A DNA stretch of 64,000 bases from Aedoeadaptatus nemausensis (GCF_903819165.1 NZ_CAIJCS010000016.1:121258-185257); one strand, 5' to 3'. Counted from the first letter of the stretch, positions 8,469-17,363 are shown. The notes: generated by a model from the letters alone, not told the origin. Made by a program: numbers and translations.

Positions 8469-9458
8469 ATGTTAAAGATCAGAAGTACCTGTAACAAGAA
8501 CTATGTTGAAAAATTCGGCGTGGAAAGACCGGCTGAATGGGACTACCAATACATCAACTACCCCTGCAGCGACGAAGAATTAGTCGAACAATGTAAAGAT
8601 GCAGACGTTATCCACTGCGGACCCGTAGACTATATCCGTAAAGAAGTCATCGACAAATTGGAAAATGTAAAACTTATCCAATCTTTAGGCGTAGGCTTCG
8701 ACAAAATCGACCTTGAAGCAGCTAAAGAAAAGGGAATCTACGTATGTAACAACCGCGGCGTCAACGCTCGCCCCGTAGCAGAACTTGCCGTTACCCACAT
8801 GTTGACCAGCCTTCGCAGAATGCCCGAAGCCGACATGAAGATCAAACAAAACGGTGCAGCAGGCTTTAGAGAAAGCTACAAAGAATACACCGAAAAAGGA
8901 CAAGTCGAAATGGGTTCCCGTACCGTCGGTCTTATCGGCCTCGGCGCTATCGGTCACGAAGCTGCAAAACTGTTAAAACCCTTCGAATGCAAAATGTACT
9001 ACTATGACGTTGTCCGTCAAGAAGACTTCGAAAAAGAATACGGCGTAGAATACGCTACTCTCGACGAAATCTACGAAAAATGCGACATTATCTCTTACCA
9101 CGTACCCGTACTCGATTCTACTCGCGGCATGATCAACAAAGAAGCCATCGATAAAATGAAAAAAGACGCTATTATCGTAAACGTAGCGCGCGGTGACTTA
9201 ATGAACAACGCCGATGTTGCAGAAGCCCTTAACGCAGGTAAAATCTACGTCGCAATGGACGTTATCGCTCCGGAACCCCCGAAGGATGACGACCCCTTAT
9301 TCAGCTTAAACGAAACCGGCTTGGCACGTTTCTCCATTACGCCTCACATTGCCGGAACCACCGACGATTCCTTCATGCGTATGAGCCAATGGTCCTATGA
9401 CAATATGAAGCGTATCGAAGACGGTGAAAAACCGATTAACATCGTAAACGGTCTGTAA
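8469..9458 (+). CDS. ldhA: D-2-hydroxyacid dehydrogenase (2-hydroxyisocaproate dehydrogenase type)
   Basis: NAD-dependent reductase of 329 residues that would convert a 2-oxoacid such as 4-methyl-2-oxopentanoate to the (R)-2-hydroxyacid. The nucleotide loop GLIGLGAIGHEAAKLL is intact, and the catalytic set of the D-isomer-specific family is visible: Arg in NVARGD, Glu in VIAPEPPKDDDPLF and His in ITPHIAGTT. AAAGGAGG precedes the ATG at 8469. In C. difficile the matching gene stands before hadA; here it follows hadC, behind two hairpins. Supplies the substrate for HadA. Substrate range cannot be told from sequence. Confidence 0.9.
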   Translation: MLKIRSTCNKNYVEKFGVERPAEWDYQYINYPCSDEELVEQCKDADVIHCGPVDYIRKEVIDKLENVKLIQSLGVGFDKIDLEAAKEKGIYVCNNRGVNARPVAELAVTHMLTSLRRMPEADMKIKQNGAAGFRESYKEYTEKGQVEMGSRTVGLIGLGAIGHEAAKLLKPFECKMYYYDVVRQEDFEKEYGVEYATLDEIYEKCDIISYHVPVLDSTRGMINKEAIDKMKKDAIIVNVARGDLMNNADVAEALNAGKIYVAMDVIAPEPPKDDDPLFSLNETGLARFSITPHIAGTTDDSFMRMSQWSYDNMKRIEDGEKPINIVNGL

Positions 9459-9506
9459 TCTAAACTCAGGCTAATCACAAACGTCCGAAAGGACGAAGGA
9501 GTGCTT

Positions 9507-10883
9507 ATGGAAATTAAAAGAAAAGACATAATCGTCTGCGGTTTTGCCCTGTTCGCCATCTTCTTCGGCGCAGGCAATATGATCTTCCCGCCCTATCTAG
9601 GCGTACTCGCCGGCGACCGTTGGTTTACAGCGGCAATCGGCTTCCTCATGTCCGACCCCGTACTACCTATTCTAGGCGTTATCGTTACCGCTCAACTGGG
9701 CGGTCGCGCCATCGACCTCGGTAAACGCGTCGGCTGGAAATTCTCAGCGGTCATCTCCGCCATCTGTATCTTGATTATCGGCCCCTTCTTTGCCGTACCG
9801 AGAACAGGCGCTACGACCCACGAAATGTTCGTCGCACCGAACCTTCCCGCCGTTCCTGTGGTCGTTACATCCGTTGTATTCTTTGCATTAACTCTTTACC
9901 TCGTATTAAATCCAGGTAAAGTACTCGACTACATCGGCCAATTCTTGACGCCGGGACTGCTCATTATCTTGGCAGTCATCGCCGTCGTGGCCATCGTAAA
10001 TCCGCCGGGACCGGCCATTACGACCGACGCACCGGATCTCTTCAAAATGAGCTTTAAAGAAGGTTACCAAACCATGGACGCTCTCGGTGCATCCCTCATG
10101 AGTGGTATCGTCTTAACCGACCTTATCCGCAGAGGCTATACGGACGAAGCGACACAAGTAAAAGCGAGCATCCAAATCGGTATTATCGCTTTCATCTGCT
10201 TGGCCCTCGTTTACGGCTCCCTGACCTATGTCGGATCCACTGTAAGCTCTATGTTTACACCGGATATGGACCGTACCGCCATCTTACTCGGCACCGTCGA
10301 AACTCTACTCGGTCACGTAGGACGCTTCCTACTGGGCTTAGGCGTAGCCTTGGCATGCTTAACCACATCCACAGGCCTTATCTCTACTTGCGGTAACTTC
10401 TTCAGTGATGTAACCAATGGAAAACTTCCCTATAAAAAGGTCGTTACTGTGGCTACCATCGTTGCCTTTGCTATTTCCCTACTGGGTGTAGAAGGCATTA
10501 TCAACATTGCAGTTCCCGTACTGACAGCTGTATTCCCCATCGTCATCTGCTTAATTCTTCTCTCCATCTTTGATAAAAAGATCAAGTACAATGGCGTATT
10601 TATCGGCGGCGTTATCGGTGCCGGCCTTGTCGGCATCATCCAAGCCATCAACCTGTTCTCTCAAATGCAAGGTGGAAACGCTCTCGGCAGCCTCGCTGAA
10701 AAAGTAGCGAACTTCCCCTTAGGAAACTTTGCCTTTGAATGGCTGATTCCCGCACTCGTATGTGCCGTAATCGGCGGCCTTCTCGGTAAATTTGCAAACT
10801 TCGGCGGCACCCGCGAAGATGTTTACCGCGAACAAGCTATCCGCGAAGAGAAAAGAGCAAAAGAACTGAAAGAAAACGCATAA
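9507..10883 (+). CDS. brnQ: Branched-chain amino acid:cation symporter, BrnQ/LIVCS family
   Basis: Membrane carrier of 458 residues with about 12 hydrophobic helices, importing leucine, isoleucine or valine with sodium or protons. The N-terminal GFALFAIFFGAGNMIFPPYLG is characteristic of BrnQ, as is the LTTSTGLISTCGNFFSD stretch. The ATG at 9507 is preferred because AAGGAG lies five bases before it; an upstream GTG at 9501 overlaps that site. Its place between the dehydrogenase and an aminotransferase gene strengthens the leucine assignment of the whole cluster. The C-terminus is a basic cytoplasmic tail. Confidence 0.93.
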   Translation: MEIKRKDIIVCGFALFAIFFGAGNMIFPPYLGVLAGDRWFTAAIGFLMSDPVLPILGVIVTAQLGGRAIDLGKRVGWKFSAVISAICILIIGPFFAVPRTGATTHEMFVAPNLPAVPVVVTSVVFFALTLYLVLNPGKVLDYIGQFLTPGLLIILAVIAVVAIVNPPGPAITTDAPDLFKMSFKEGYQTMDALGASLMSGIVLTDLIRRGYTDEATQVKASIQIGIIAFICLALVYGSLTYVGSTVSSMFTPDMDRTAILLGTVETLLGHVGRFLLGLGVALACLTTSTGLISTCGNFFSDVTNGKLPYKKVVTVATIVAFAISLLGVEGIINIAVPVLTAVFPIVICLILLSIFDKKIKYNGVFIGGVIGAGLVGIIQAINLFSQMQGGNALGSLAEKVANFPLGNFAFEWLIPALVCAVIGGLLGKFANFGGTREDVYREQAIREEKRAKELKENA

Positions 10884-10916
10884 ACCTTATATTTTATAAA
10901 AAAAGGAGCATCTATT

Positions 10917-12104
10917 ATGGCGAATAAAAAAATGACATCCCTCGGCAAACAAAAATCCGTTATCCGCGAACTCGCAGGATTTGGCGCCGAACGTGCAAAA
11001 GTTGTAGGACCCGAAAATGTATTGAACTTCTCCATCGGTAACCCCAGTGTTCCCGCACCGAAGGAAGTACAAGAAGCCATTATCGAGCTTACCAAAAACG
11101 AAAAACCCCAAGCAGTTCACAGCTACTCTGCAGGTAACGGTTTTGAATCGACACGTCAAGCCATCGCCGAAAATTTAAACAAACGTTATGGCACCGACTA
11201 TGACGCAAGTAACCTTTACATGACTTGCGGTGCTGCAGCATCTTTGAACATCTCCCTTGCAGCTCTTATCGAAGAACCCACAGATGAAGTTGTCGTATTG
11301 GCACCCTTCTTCCCCGAATACACCGTCTTTATCGAAAGCCAAGGCGGTAAAATGGTACTCGTCGAAGCTCGCGACGACATGCAACTTCACGCTGAAGACG
11401 TTGAAAAAGTTCTTACGGAAAACACACGTGCCGTCTTGATCAACACACCGAACAACCCGGCAGGCGTTATCTATTCGAAAGAAGCTTTAGAAGAATTAGC
11501 AGCTGTTCTCGAAAAGAAGAGCAAAGAAATCGGTCACCCGATCTACATCCTAAGCGACGAACCCTACCGCGAACTCGTACTCGTCGACGATGCTGAAGTT
11601 GCATGGGTACCCAGCATCTACGACAACACCGTCGTATGCTACAGCTGGTCCAAATCCCTATCTCTTCCCGGCGAACGTATCGGCTACATCCTCGTTCCAA
11701 ACACTGTTGAAGATAAAGACTTAATGCCCGCAGTCGGCGGTGCAGGCCGCTCCTTAGGCTTCGTATGTGCTCCGACCTTAATGCAAAAAGTTATCGAACG
11801 CTGCGTCGATGTCGAACCCGATGTAGAAGTTTATAAAAAGAACAGAGACCTTCTCTTTGACGCATTAACCGAAATCGGCTACCAAGTCGCCAAACCGGCA
11901 GGTGCTTTCTACCTCTTCATTAAATCTCCGGACGGAGACAGCGAAACCTTCTCCGAACGTGCAAAAGAATACGACATGCTCGTCGTACCCGGCACCGGCT
12001 TCGGCTCCAAAGCCTTTATGCGCTTGAGCTACTGCGTCGATACGGAAACCTGCGAAAAATCGATCCCCATCTTCAAAGAAATGATGGAAAAATACTACAG
12101 CTAA
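10917..12104 (+). CDS. PLP-dependent aminotransferase (class I/II), probably for the branched-chain amino acid
   Basis: Fold-type I aminotransferase of 395 residues. The Schiff-base lysine lies in SWSKSLSLPGERIGY, and NTPNNPAGVIYS and LSDEPYREL are the standard cofactor-binding motifs. An AAAGGAG site precedes the ATG. It is the last gene before the terminator at 12135 and would supply the 2-oxoacid to the dehydrogenase next door. Leucine as donor is inferred from BrnQ, HadABC and LdhA; by sequence alone it is a broad-range AspC/AlaT-like enzyme. Confidence 0.85.
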   Translation: MANKKMTSLGKQKSVIRELAGFGAERAKVVGPENVLNFSIGNPSVPAPKEVQEAIIELTKNEKPQAVHSYSAGNGFESTRQAIAENLNKRYGTDYDASNLYMTCGAAASLNISLAALIEEPTDEVVVLAPFFPEYTVFIESQGGKMVLVEARDDMQLHAEDVEKVLTENTRAVLINTPNNPAGVIYSKEALEELAAVLEKKSKEIGHPIYILSDEPYRELVLVDDAEVAWVPSIYDNTVVCYSWSKSLSLPGERIGYILVPNTVEDKDLMPAVGGAGRSLGFVCAPTLMQKVIERCVDVEPDVEVYKKNRDLLFDALTEIGYQVAKPAGAFYLFIKSPDGDSETFSERAKEYDMLVVPGTGFGSKAFMRLSYCVDTETCEKSIPIFKEMMEKYYS

Positions 12105-12134
12105 TTCCATAAGAAGAGTCTGTAAGTATTGATA

Positions 12135-12178
12135 AATGCAAATCCGGACCCCTTTAAAATGTCCGGATTTTTGCATTT
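12135..12178 (+). terminator. Terminator of the had/brnQ operon
   Basis: AAATGCAAATCCGGAC pairs with GTCCGGATTTTTGCATTT, with T-runs in the distal arm. Ends the transcript that begins at the regulator. Confidence 0.85.
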
Positions 12179-12183
12179 ATTGC

Positions 12184-12222
12184 TTGTTAAGTTAATACTT
12201 ATGCGTTATACTGGTATACAAG
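12184..12222 (+). promoter_or_regulatory. Predicted promoter P3 with FCD/GntR-type operator
   Basis: TTGTTA (12184-12189), 17 bases, TATACT (12207-12212), overlapped by CTGGTATACAAG at 12211-12222. The 17-base stretch from the -10 box on matches P1 at all but a few positions and in the same register. Serves the acyl-CoA dehydrogenase/Etf operon, leaving a leader of about 170 bases before the ATG at 12391 in which I recognise no known riboswitch. Confidence 0.6.
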
Positions 12223-12390
12223 AAGGTTTTCATTTCCTTCGCTGTGACCAAATCTATAGTAGACAGTAGTATTTAGCGAATGCGTTATGTGAATGTGAAA
12301 AATTTTTCCAATAAAAGGAAAACGTATTATATTCACTCAGCATCGCCGGGCGTACGCAAGGCGTACATAACCTACAAATAGGAGGAAAAC

Positions 12391-13530
12391 ATGGAATTTA
12401 AGCAAGAGCACAAATTAATTCGCGATCTCGCTGCTAAATTTGCAGATCAAGAATTAACCGATGAAGTACTCGATGCAGCAGAAGAAACGGGCTGTCTCGA
12501 CCTCGATATCGTCCGCAAAATGGGCGAAGCAGGATTTTTCGGCATTAAGACACCGAAGGAATATGGCGGAGCAGGCGGCGATCACGTATCCTACGTTATC
12601 GTTATGGAAGAAATCGCAAAACGCAGTGCAGTAGCCAGTGTTTTCGTATCGAGCCCGAACTCCCTTTGCGGTTCACCGATTCAATTGAGCGGTACCCCCG
12701 AACAAAAAGAAAAGTACTTAAGCAAGATCGCTACAGGCGAACTTACCTTCTGCTTCGGCTTAACCGAACCGGGAGCAGGTTCCGACGCCGGCGGCACCAA
12801 AACCACGGCTGTTTTAGATGGTGACGAATGGGTTCTTAACGGACGTAAAACCTTTATCACCGGTGCGCCCATCGCCGATTACGGTGTAATTTATGCCAAA
12901 ACCGATACGACGGCAAAAGGCAGCGCAGGCATTACAGCATTTATCGTCGACTTAAAGAGCGAAGGCGTTTCCTTCGGTAAACCCGAAGAAAAAATGGGTA
13001 TCATCGGCTGCCCCACCTCCGACATCGTACTCGAAAATGTCCGCGTACCGAAAGAAAATATGCTCGGTAAAGAAGGCAAGGGCTTTACGAACGCTATGAA
13101 GACCTTGGACGTCGGCCGTATCGGTATCGCCGCTCAATCCATCGGTGTTGCAGAAGCCGCTCTTGAAGAAGCCATTAAATTTGCTAAAGAACGTGTTCAA
13201 TTCGGTCGTCCCATTGCAAAACTTCAAGGCATCAGCTTTAAGATCGCAAGAATGGCTGCTAAATTAGAAGCTGCAAAACTTCTCGTTTACGAAGCGGCAG
13301 CTGCTAAAGACAGAGGCGAAGACGCATCCAAGCTTTGCTCCATGGCAAAATATTTCTGTGCCGAAACCTGTAACGAAATCGTCTACGACGCCCTTCAAGT
13401 ACACGGCGGTTACGGCTACATTAAAGATTACAAAATCGAACGCCTTTACAGAGATGCGCGCATTACCTCCATCTACGAAGGTACCAGCGAAATTCAACTT
13501 CTCGTTATCGGCAGTCAACTTTTGAAATAA
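12391..13530 (+). CDS. acdB: Acyl-CoA dehydrogenase (isocaprenoyl-CoA reductase type)
   Basis: FAD enzyme of 379 residues, the standard length for short-chain acyl-CoA dehydrogenases. Signatures are FGLTEPGAGSDAGG, the LDVGRIGIAAQSIGVAEAAL region, QVHGGYGYIKDYKIERLYRDARI and IYEGTSEIQ, which carries the usual catalytic glutamate. AGGAGG precedes the ATG. It is followed at 19 bases by etfB and then etfA. In the leucine-reduction pathway this enzyme reduces 2-isocaprenoyl-CoA to isocaproyl-CoA, and with EtfAB it may bifurcate electrons from NADH to ferredoxin; bifurcation is inferred from related anaerobes. A butyryl-CoA dehydrogenase role is the main alternative. Confidence 0.88.
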   Translation: MEFKQEHKLIRDLAAKFADQELTDEVLDAAEETGCLDLDIVRKMGEAGFFGIKTPKEYGGAGGDHVSYVIVMEEIAKRSAVASVFVSSPNSLCGSPIQLSGTPEQKEKYLSKIATGELTFCFGLTEPGAGSDAGGTKTTAVLDGDEWVLNGRKTFITGAPIADYGVIYAKTDTTAKGSAGITAFIVDLKSEGVSFGKPEEKMGIIGCPTSDIVLENVRVPKENMLGKEGKGFTNAMKTLDVGRIGIAAQSIGVAEAALEEAIKFAKERVQFGRPIAKLQGISFKIARMAAKLEAAKLLVYEAAAAKDRGEDASKLCSMAKYFCAETCNEIVYDALQVHGGYGYIKDYKIERLYRDARITSIYEGTSEIQLLVIGSQLLK

Positions 13531-13549
13531 GAGGAATCAGGAGGTTATC

Positions 13550-14344
13550 ATGAACATAGTGGTATGTATTAAACAAGTACCTGACACGACCGAGGTTCGT
13601 TTGGATCCGAAAACCAATACTTTGATCCGCGAAGGCGTCCCCAGCATTATCAACCCGGACGACTTATCCGGCTTGGAAGTAGCCCTTCGCATTAAGGACA
13701 AAGATCCCGAAAACGTAAAAGTATACGCTCTTTCCATGGGTCCGAACCAAGCGGAATACGCCCTTCGCGAAGCCCTCGCCATGGGTGCTGACGAAGCGAT
13801 TCTCGTAAGTGACAGAGCCTTCGGTGGTGCCGACACTTGGGCAACTTCCTGTACGATTACAGCCGCCATCGAACACATCGACTACGATTTGGTCATCGCA
13901 GGACGTCAAGCAATCGACGGCGACACCGCGCAAGTCGGCCCTCAAATTGCAAGACACTTGAACATCCCGGCTATCTCCTATGCTGAAGATGTCGATGTAG
14001 AAGGCGATAAAGTTATCGTAAAACGTCAATTCGAAGACCGCTACCATATCTTGGAAGCTGAAATGCCGATCCTCATTACGACCCTTGCAGAATGTGCTCA
14101 ACCTCGTTACATGACCATTCGCGGTATTTATGAAGCACAAGAAAAAGACATTACCGTTTGGGGCCTCAAAGACATTGAAGATAAACTCGACTTGTCGAAT
14201 ATCGGTCTAAAAGGATCGCCGACCCGCGTTAAAAAATCCTTCCCGAAAGAAGGAAAGGCTGCCGGCGTATTACTCAACGACTTATCCGCTGATGAAGCTG
14301 CACAAGCTATTCTTGCTAAATTAAAAGAAAAATACATCATTTAA
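13550..14344 (+). CDS. etfB: Electron transfer flavoprotein, beta subunit
   Basis: Smaller ETF subunit of 264 residues. NIVVCIKQVPDTTEVRLDP opens the protein, as usual for clostridial EtfB, and AGRQAIDGDTAQVGPQIA is the family's adenine/flavin contact stretch. AGGAGG lies just upstream. It stands 12 bases before etfA and directly after the acyl-CoA dehydrogenase, so the three likely form one complex that passes electrons from NADH to the enoyl-CoA and possibly ferredoxin. Confidence 0.93.
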   Translation: MNIVVCIKQVPDTTEVRLDPKTNTLIREGVPSIINPDDLSGLEVALRIKDKDPENVKVYALSMGPNQAEYALREALAMGADEAILVSDRAFGGADTWATSCTITAAIEHIDYDLVIAGRQAIDGDTAQVGPQIARHLNIPAISYAEDVDVEGDKVIVKRQFEDRYHILEAEMPILITTLAECAQPRYMTIRGIYEAQEKDITVWGLKDIEDKLDLSNIGLKGSPTRVKKSFPKEGKAAGVLLNDLSADEAAQAILAKLKEKYII

Positions 14345-14356
14345 GGGGAGGACCAA

Positions 14357-15361
14357 ATGAGTAAAGATATATACGTATTTATCGAACAAAGAGATAACAA
14401 ACTTGAAAAAGTAGGTATCGAACTACTCGGCAAGGCGAGAGAACTTGCCGATGACCTCGGTCAAGAAGTAGTGGGCATGTTAATCGGCGAAAACGTAAAA
14501 GAAGAAGCTGAAGTCTTATTCCGCCACGGCGCCGACAAAGTCATTGTCGTAGAAGACCCGAGACTTAAAGAATACCTAAGCGAAGATTACGCCGACATGG
14601 TATACGGCATCATCGAAAAATACGAACCTGAAATCGTATTATTCGGCGCTACCTCCATCGGTCGCGACCTTGCACCGAACCTTGCAGCTCGCGTTCACAC
14701 CGGTCTTACCGCCGACTGTACAAAACTTGAAATCGACCCCGAAAGCAAACTTCTTATGATGACTCGTCCGGCATTCGGCGGTAACTTAATGGCTACCATC
14801 GTCTGCGAAGACTTCCGTCCCCAAATGGCCACGGTACGTCCCGGCGTTATGCCCAGTATCGAAGTCGAAAAGACCGACGGCGAAGTTATCGAAGACAAAT
14901 TCGAATTTTCGCATAAAGAACCCGTCGTTCGTTTAAAAGAAGTGCTTAAAATCGAAAGCTCCAAAAAAGACATTACCGAAGCCAATATCCTTATTTCCGG
15001 CGGTCGCGGCATGGGCGGCCCGGAAGGTTTCGATACTTTAAACGGCCTTGCAAAAGAACTTGGCGCAGAAATCGCATCCTCCAGAGCCGCAGTCGACTCC
15101 GGCTGGATCGAAAAATCGCAACAAGTCGGACAAACCGGTAAAACCGTACGTCCCGAACTTTACTTGGCACTGGGTATTTCCGGAGCCATCCAACACTTGG
15201 CAGGTATGGAAGATTCCGACCTTATCATCGCCGTTAACAAAGACGATGGCGCACCCATCTTCGACGTAGCGGATCTCGGTGTCGTCGGCGACTTAAACGC
15301 CATCGTGCCCAAGCTTGAAGAACTCGTTCGTAAAGAAAGAGAACTAAGCGAACAACTGTAA
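14357..15361 (+). CDS. etfA: Electron transfer flavoprotein, alpha subunit
   Basis: FAD-binding ETF subunit of 334 residues. The C-terminal FAD domain is seen as SGGRGMGGPEGF, ASSRAAVDSGWI, GQTGKTVRPELYLALGISGAIQHLAGM and INKDDGAPIF-like AVNKDDGAPIFDVADLG. There is no N-terminal ferredoxin extension. GGGGAGG precedes the ATG at 14357. Last gene of the operon, followed 19 bases later by a strong terminator. Confidence 0.94.
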   Translation: MSKDIYVFIEQRDNKLEKVGIELLGKARELADDLGQEVVGMLIGENVKEEAEVLFRHGADKVIVVEDPRLKEYLSEDYADMVYGIIEKYEPEIVLFGATSIGRDLAPNLAARVHTGLTADCTKLEIDPESKLLMMTRPAFGGNLMATIVCEDFRPQMATVRPGVMPSIEVEKTDGEVIEDKFEFSHKEPVVRLKEVLKIESSKKDITEANILISGGRGMGGPEGFDTLNGLAKELGAEIASSRAAVDSGWIEKSQQVGQTGKTVRPELYLALGISGAIQHLAGMEDSDLIIAVNKDDGAPIFDVADLGVVGDLNAIVPKLEELVRKERELSEQL

Positions 15362-15379
15362 ACCCAAAGATATACAGTC

Positions 15380-15407
15380 AAAGACCTCCTTCGGGAGGTC
15401 TTTTTTT
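15380..15407 (+). terminator. Terminator of the acdB-etfBA operon
   Basis: AAGACCTCC-TTCG-GGAGGTCTTTTTTT: perfect stem with a TTCG tetraloop and T7. Confidence 0.93.
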
Positions 15408-15554
15408 ATGGCAAAAACGATGGCGACAAAAGACAACGACTATTTCGCAGAGGCAACACTTTCGCTCGTTATGAGTGATTGTTTCGGGGGGCTGATGCAC
15501 AGAATGTCACAAAAATAAAAATGATGCATCGGCAGACTGTGTTGCAGGCGTATT

Positions 15555-15572
15555 GGCGGGCACGCCCCTACG
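15555..15572 (-). repeat. REP-like GC-rich element, short copy
   Basis: Reverse complement reads CGTAGGGGCGTGCCCGCC, matching the left part of the longer element at 53049-53080 except in the loop. Confidence 0.5.
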
Positions 15573-15628
15573 AATTGAGAGGAGGAACCCCTTCGTCCGT
15601 TATACATAGAAAGGCGAAGAAAATATAA

Positions 15629-15654
15629 AAGAGCCCGATTTATATCGAGCTCTT
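15629..15654 (-). terminator. Second minus-strand terminator-like hairpin
   Basis: AAGAGC-CGAT pairs with ATCG-GCTCTT; on the minus strand it is followed by TTTTATATTTTC. Lies behind the stronger hairpin at 15679 and may catch read-through from the aminotransferase gene. Confidence 0.55.
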
Positions 15655-15678
15655 ATTGAAGGTCGGAAAGAACTATAA

Positions 15679-15710
15679 AAACAGCCCCTTCCGAGGAAAG
15701 GGCTGCTCAT
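15679..15710 (-). terminator. Terminator of the minus-strand aminotransferase
   Basis: CAGCCCTTT pairs with AAGGGGCTG on the minus strand, followed by TTTTTAT. One mismatch in the stem. Confidence 0.8.
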
Positions 15711-15713
15711 ATT

Positions 15714-16898
15714 TTATTTAACGGCGTCGTGTAAAACTTCGCCTAAGCGCTTAATACCTTCTTCGATTTTATCTTCAGGCATGCAGCTGTAGTTTAAGCG
15801 GAAGTGGTTTTCTTCCGGGCTTTCAGGATAGAAAGCGCCGCCGGGTACGAAGGCAACTTTCTTTTCGATGGCTTTTACTGCGATATCGCGAGCATTTAAG
15901 CCTTCGGGTAAGCTGACCCATAGGAAGAGGCCGCCTTCGGGATTGGTGAAGGTAACTTCTTCGGGGAAGTATTTCTTCATAGCGTCGACCATGATGTTTT
16001 TACGTTTGCCGTATACTTCGATGATCTTTGCAATGTGTTCTTCGAGATCGTTGTCGTCTAAGAATTGAGACAGGATCATTTGAGTGGTGGTAGAGGTTTG
16101 AAGGTCGGCACCTTGTTTAACCATGTTGAACTTTTCGAGAACTTCGGGAGCGGCGTTGAACCAACCGACGCGGATGCCGGGGCTGAAGATCTTGGAGAAA
16201 GTACCCATGAAGATGACGCGGTTTTCGGTATCTAAGCTGCGAAGGGAAGGTTGGATTTCGCCTTCGAAACGTAATTCGCCGTAGGGATTGTCTTCAAGGA
16301 TCATGACATCGTATTTATTGGCAAGTTCGATAAGGCCTTTTCTTCTTTCCAAAGTCCAGGTTTTGCCGGAGGGGTTTTGGAAGTCGGAAATAACGTAGAT
16401 GAACTTCACATTGTCGTGGTTTTTAAGTTTTTCTTCCAAGTCTTCTAAGATCATGCCGTCTTCGTCGAGGGCAACTTGCAAGAACTTCGGTTCATAAGCC
16501 TTAAATGCGTTGAGAGCGCCTAAGTAGGTGGGGCTTTCGACGATAATATAATCGCCCGGATCGATAAGAACTCTGGGAACGAAGTCGAGACCTTGTTGGG
16601 AACCGGAAAGAATTTGAATGTCTTCAGGTTTAACATCTTTGCAGCCGACTTTTTTCATGCGGGTAACGCAGTGTTCTCTTAGGCGAGCGTAACCGTCGGT
16701 GGGGCCGTATTGAAGGGCGGCGGCGCCGTTATTCTTCATGACTTTATTGGATGCTTCGATCCAAGCGTCGATGGGGAAGAGTTCGGCGGCGGGAAGGCCA
16801 CCTGCAAACGAGATAATGCTGGGGTCAGCCGTTAAAGCTAAAAGCTCGCGGATTTCAGAAGCTTTTAGATTGTCCATTCTTTTTGCAAATTTAGGCAT
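15714..16898 (-). CDS. PLP-dependent aminotransferase, 2-aminoadipate/aromatic (LysN/MocR-like) subgroup
   Basis: Fold-type I aminotransferase of 394 residues. ISFAGGLPAAELFPI near the N-terminus and YGPTDGYARLREH are typical of the subgroup named 2-aminoadipate aminotransferase, which often takes aromatic or branched-chain amino acids. SDFQNPSGKTWT, LEDNPYGELRF and the lysine in GTFSKIFSPGIRVGW complete the active site. No DNA-binding domain is attached. AAAGGAG precedes the ATG. Single gene with its own terminator, convergent with the acdB-etf operon. It could feed oxidative or reductive amino-acid fermentation; the substrate is not determinable. Confidence 0.87.
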   Translation of the reverse strand: MPKFAKRMDNLKASEIRELLALTADPSIISFAGGLPAAELFPIDAWIEASNKVMKNNGAAALQYGPTDGYARLREHCVTRMKKVGCKDVKPEDIQILSGSQQGLDFVPRVLIDPGDYIIVESPTYLGALNAFKAYEPKFLQVALDEDGMILEDLEEKLKNHDNVKFIYVISDFQNPSGKTWTLERRKGLIELANKYDVMILEDNPYGELRFEGEIQPSLRSLDTENRVIFMGTFSKIFSPGIRVGWFNAAPEVLEKFNMVKQGADLQTSTTTQMILSQFLDDNDLEEHIAKIIEVYGKRKNIMVDAMKKYFPEEVTFTNPEGGLFLWVSLPEGLNARDIAVKAIEKKVAFVPGGAFYPESPEENHFRLNYSCMPEDKIEEGIKRLGEVLHDAVK

Positions 16899-17363
16899 TA
16901 AGAACTCCTTTCGTTCATATAATAGGTTGTAGGGAAACGTTTACGTGTCTATTGTATATCGTGTTTCATTCAAAGTCAATAAGAGTAGTTTGCTAAGATA
17001 GAAACAAACAAAGCCCATAATTTAGGGGAGGAGAGAGCTTTTTATATGAGATGAAATTGCAAGGGAAGGCGTGGCGATGAAGACCTGCGGAAGGAAAGAA
17101 GAAAGCAAACGATACTCCTCCGATGGGAAAAAAGCAACAGAAGAGATGTTTGTTAATATAAATGAGTGACCTTTCGATCCGGACAGTACTTTTAACTCGA
17201 ACCTTCAGCATCCCAAAAGGAGTTGACGATTCACCTGAAAGCTCTACCCACTTAAGATATAATACATAATGAGAAAACAATGAGTAAAATTAGAGGAATC
17301 GATCGATTCGACGGAAATGATGAAATATTAGAATGGTTTAAGTTCACGAACGGAGAGGATAAA
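16899..17363. other. Intergenic region upstream of the restriction-modification gene
   Basis: About 465 bases. The first part should hold the promoter of the minus-strand aminotransferase. Near the right end a TATAAT (17258-17263) could be the -10 box of the R-M gene, but no good -35 lies 16-18 bases before it (a TTGACG is 29 bases upstream). The R-M frame is open from an ATG at 17280 that has no ribosome binding site. Confidence 0.5.
17258..17263 (+). promoter_or_regulatory. Possible -10 box of the restriction-modification gene
   Basis: Perfect TATAAT about 100 bases before the preferred ATG. The -35 partner is poor, so the call is weak. Confidence 0.35.

Larger units (their letters stand above)
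15408..15678. other. Intergenic region with a REP-like fragment
   Basis: Roughly 270 bases between two terminators of convergent transcription. I see no coding frame with a ribosome binding site. It holds one copy of the GC-rich CGTAGGGGCG/GCCCGCC element (15555-15572, reverse orientation) and a further minus-strand terminator-like hairpin. Confidence 0.5.

Noticed and set aside
17223..17263. Full sigma-70 promoter TTGACG/TATAAT for the restriction-modification gene
   Set aside because: The spacer would be 29 bases, far outside the workable range; only the -10 box was kept.
17280..17363. Start of the restriction-modification gene at 17280
   Set aside because: No ribosome binding site, and too close to the only -10 box; the ATG at 17364 has GGAGAGG and matches the family N-terminus.
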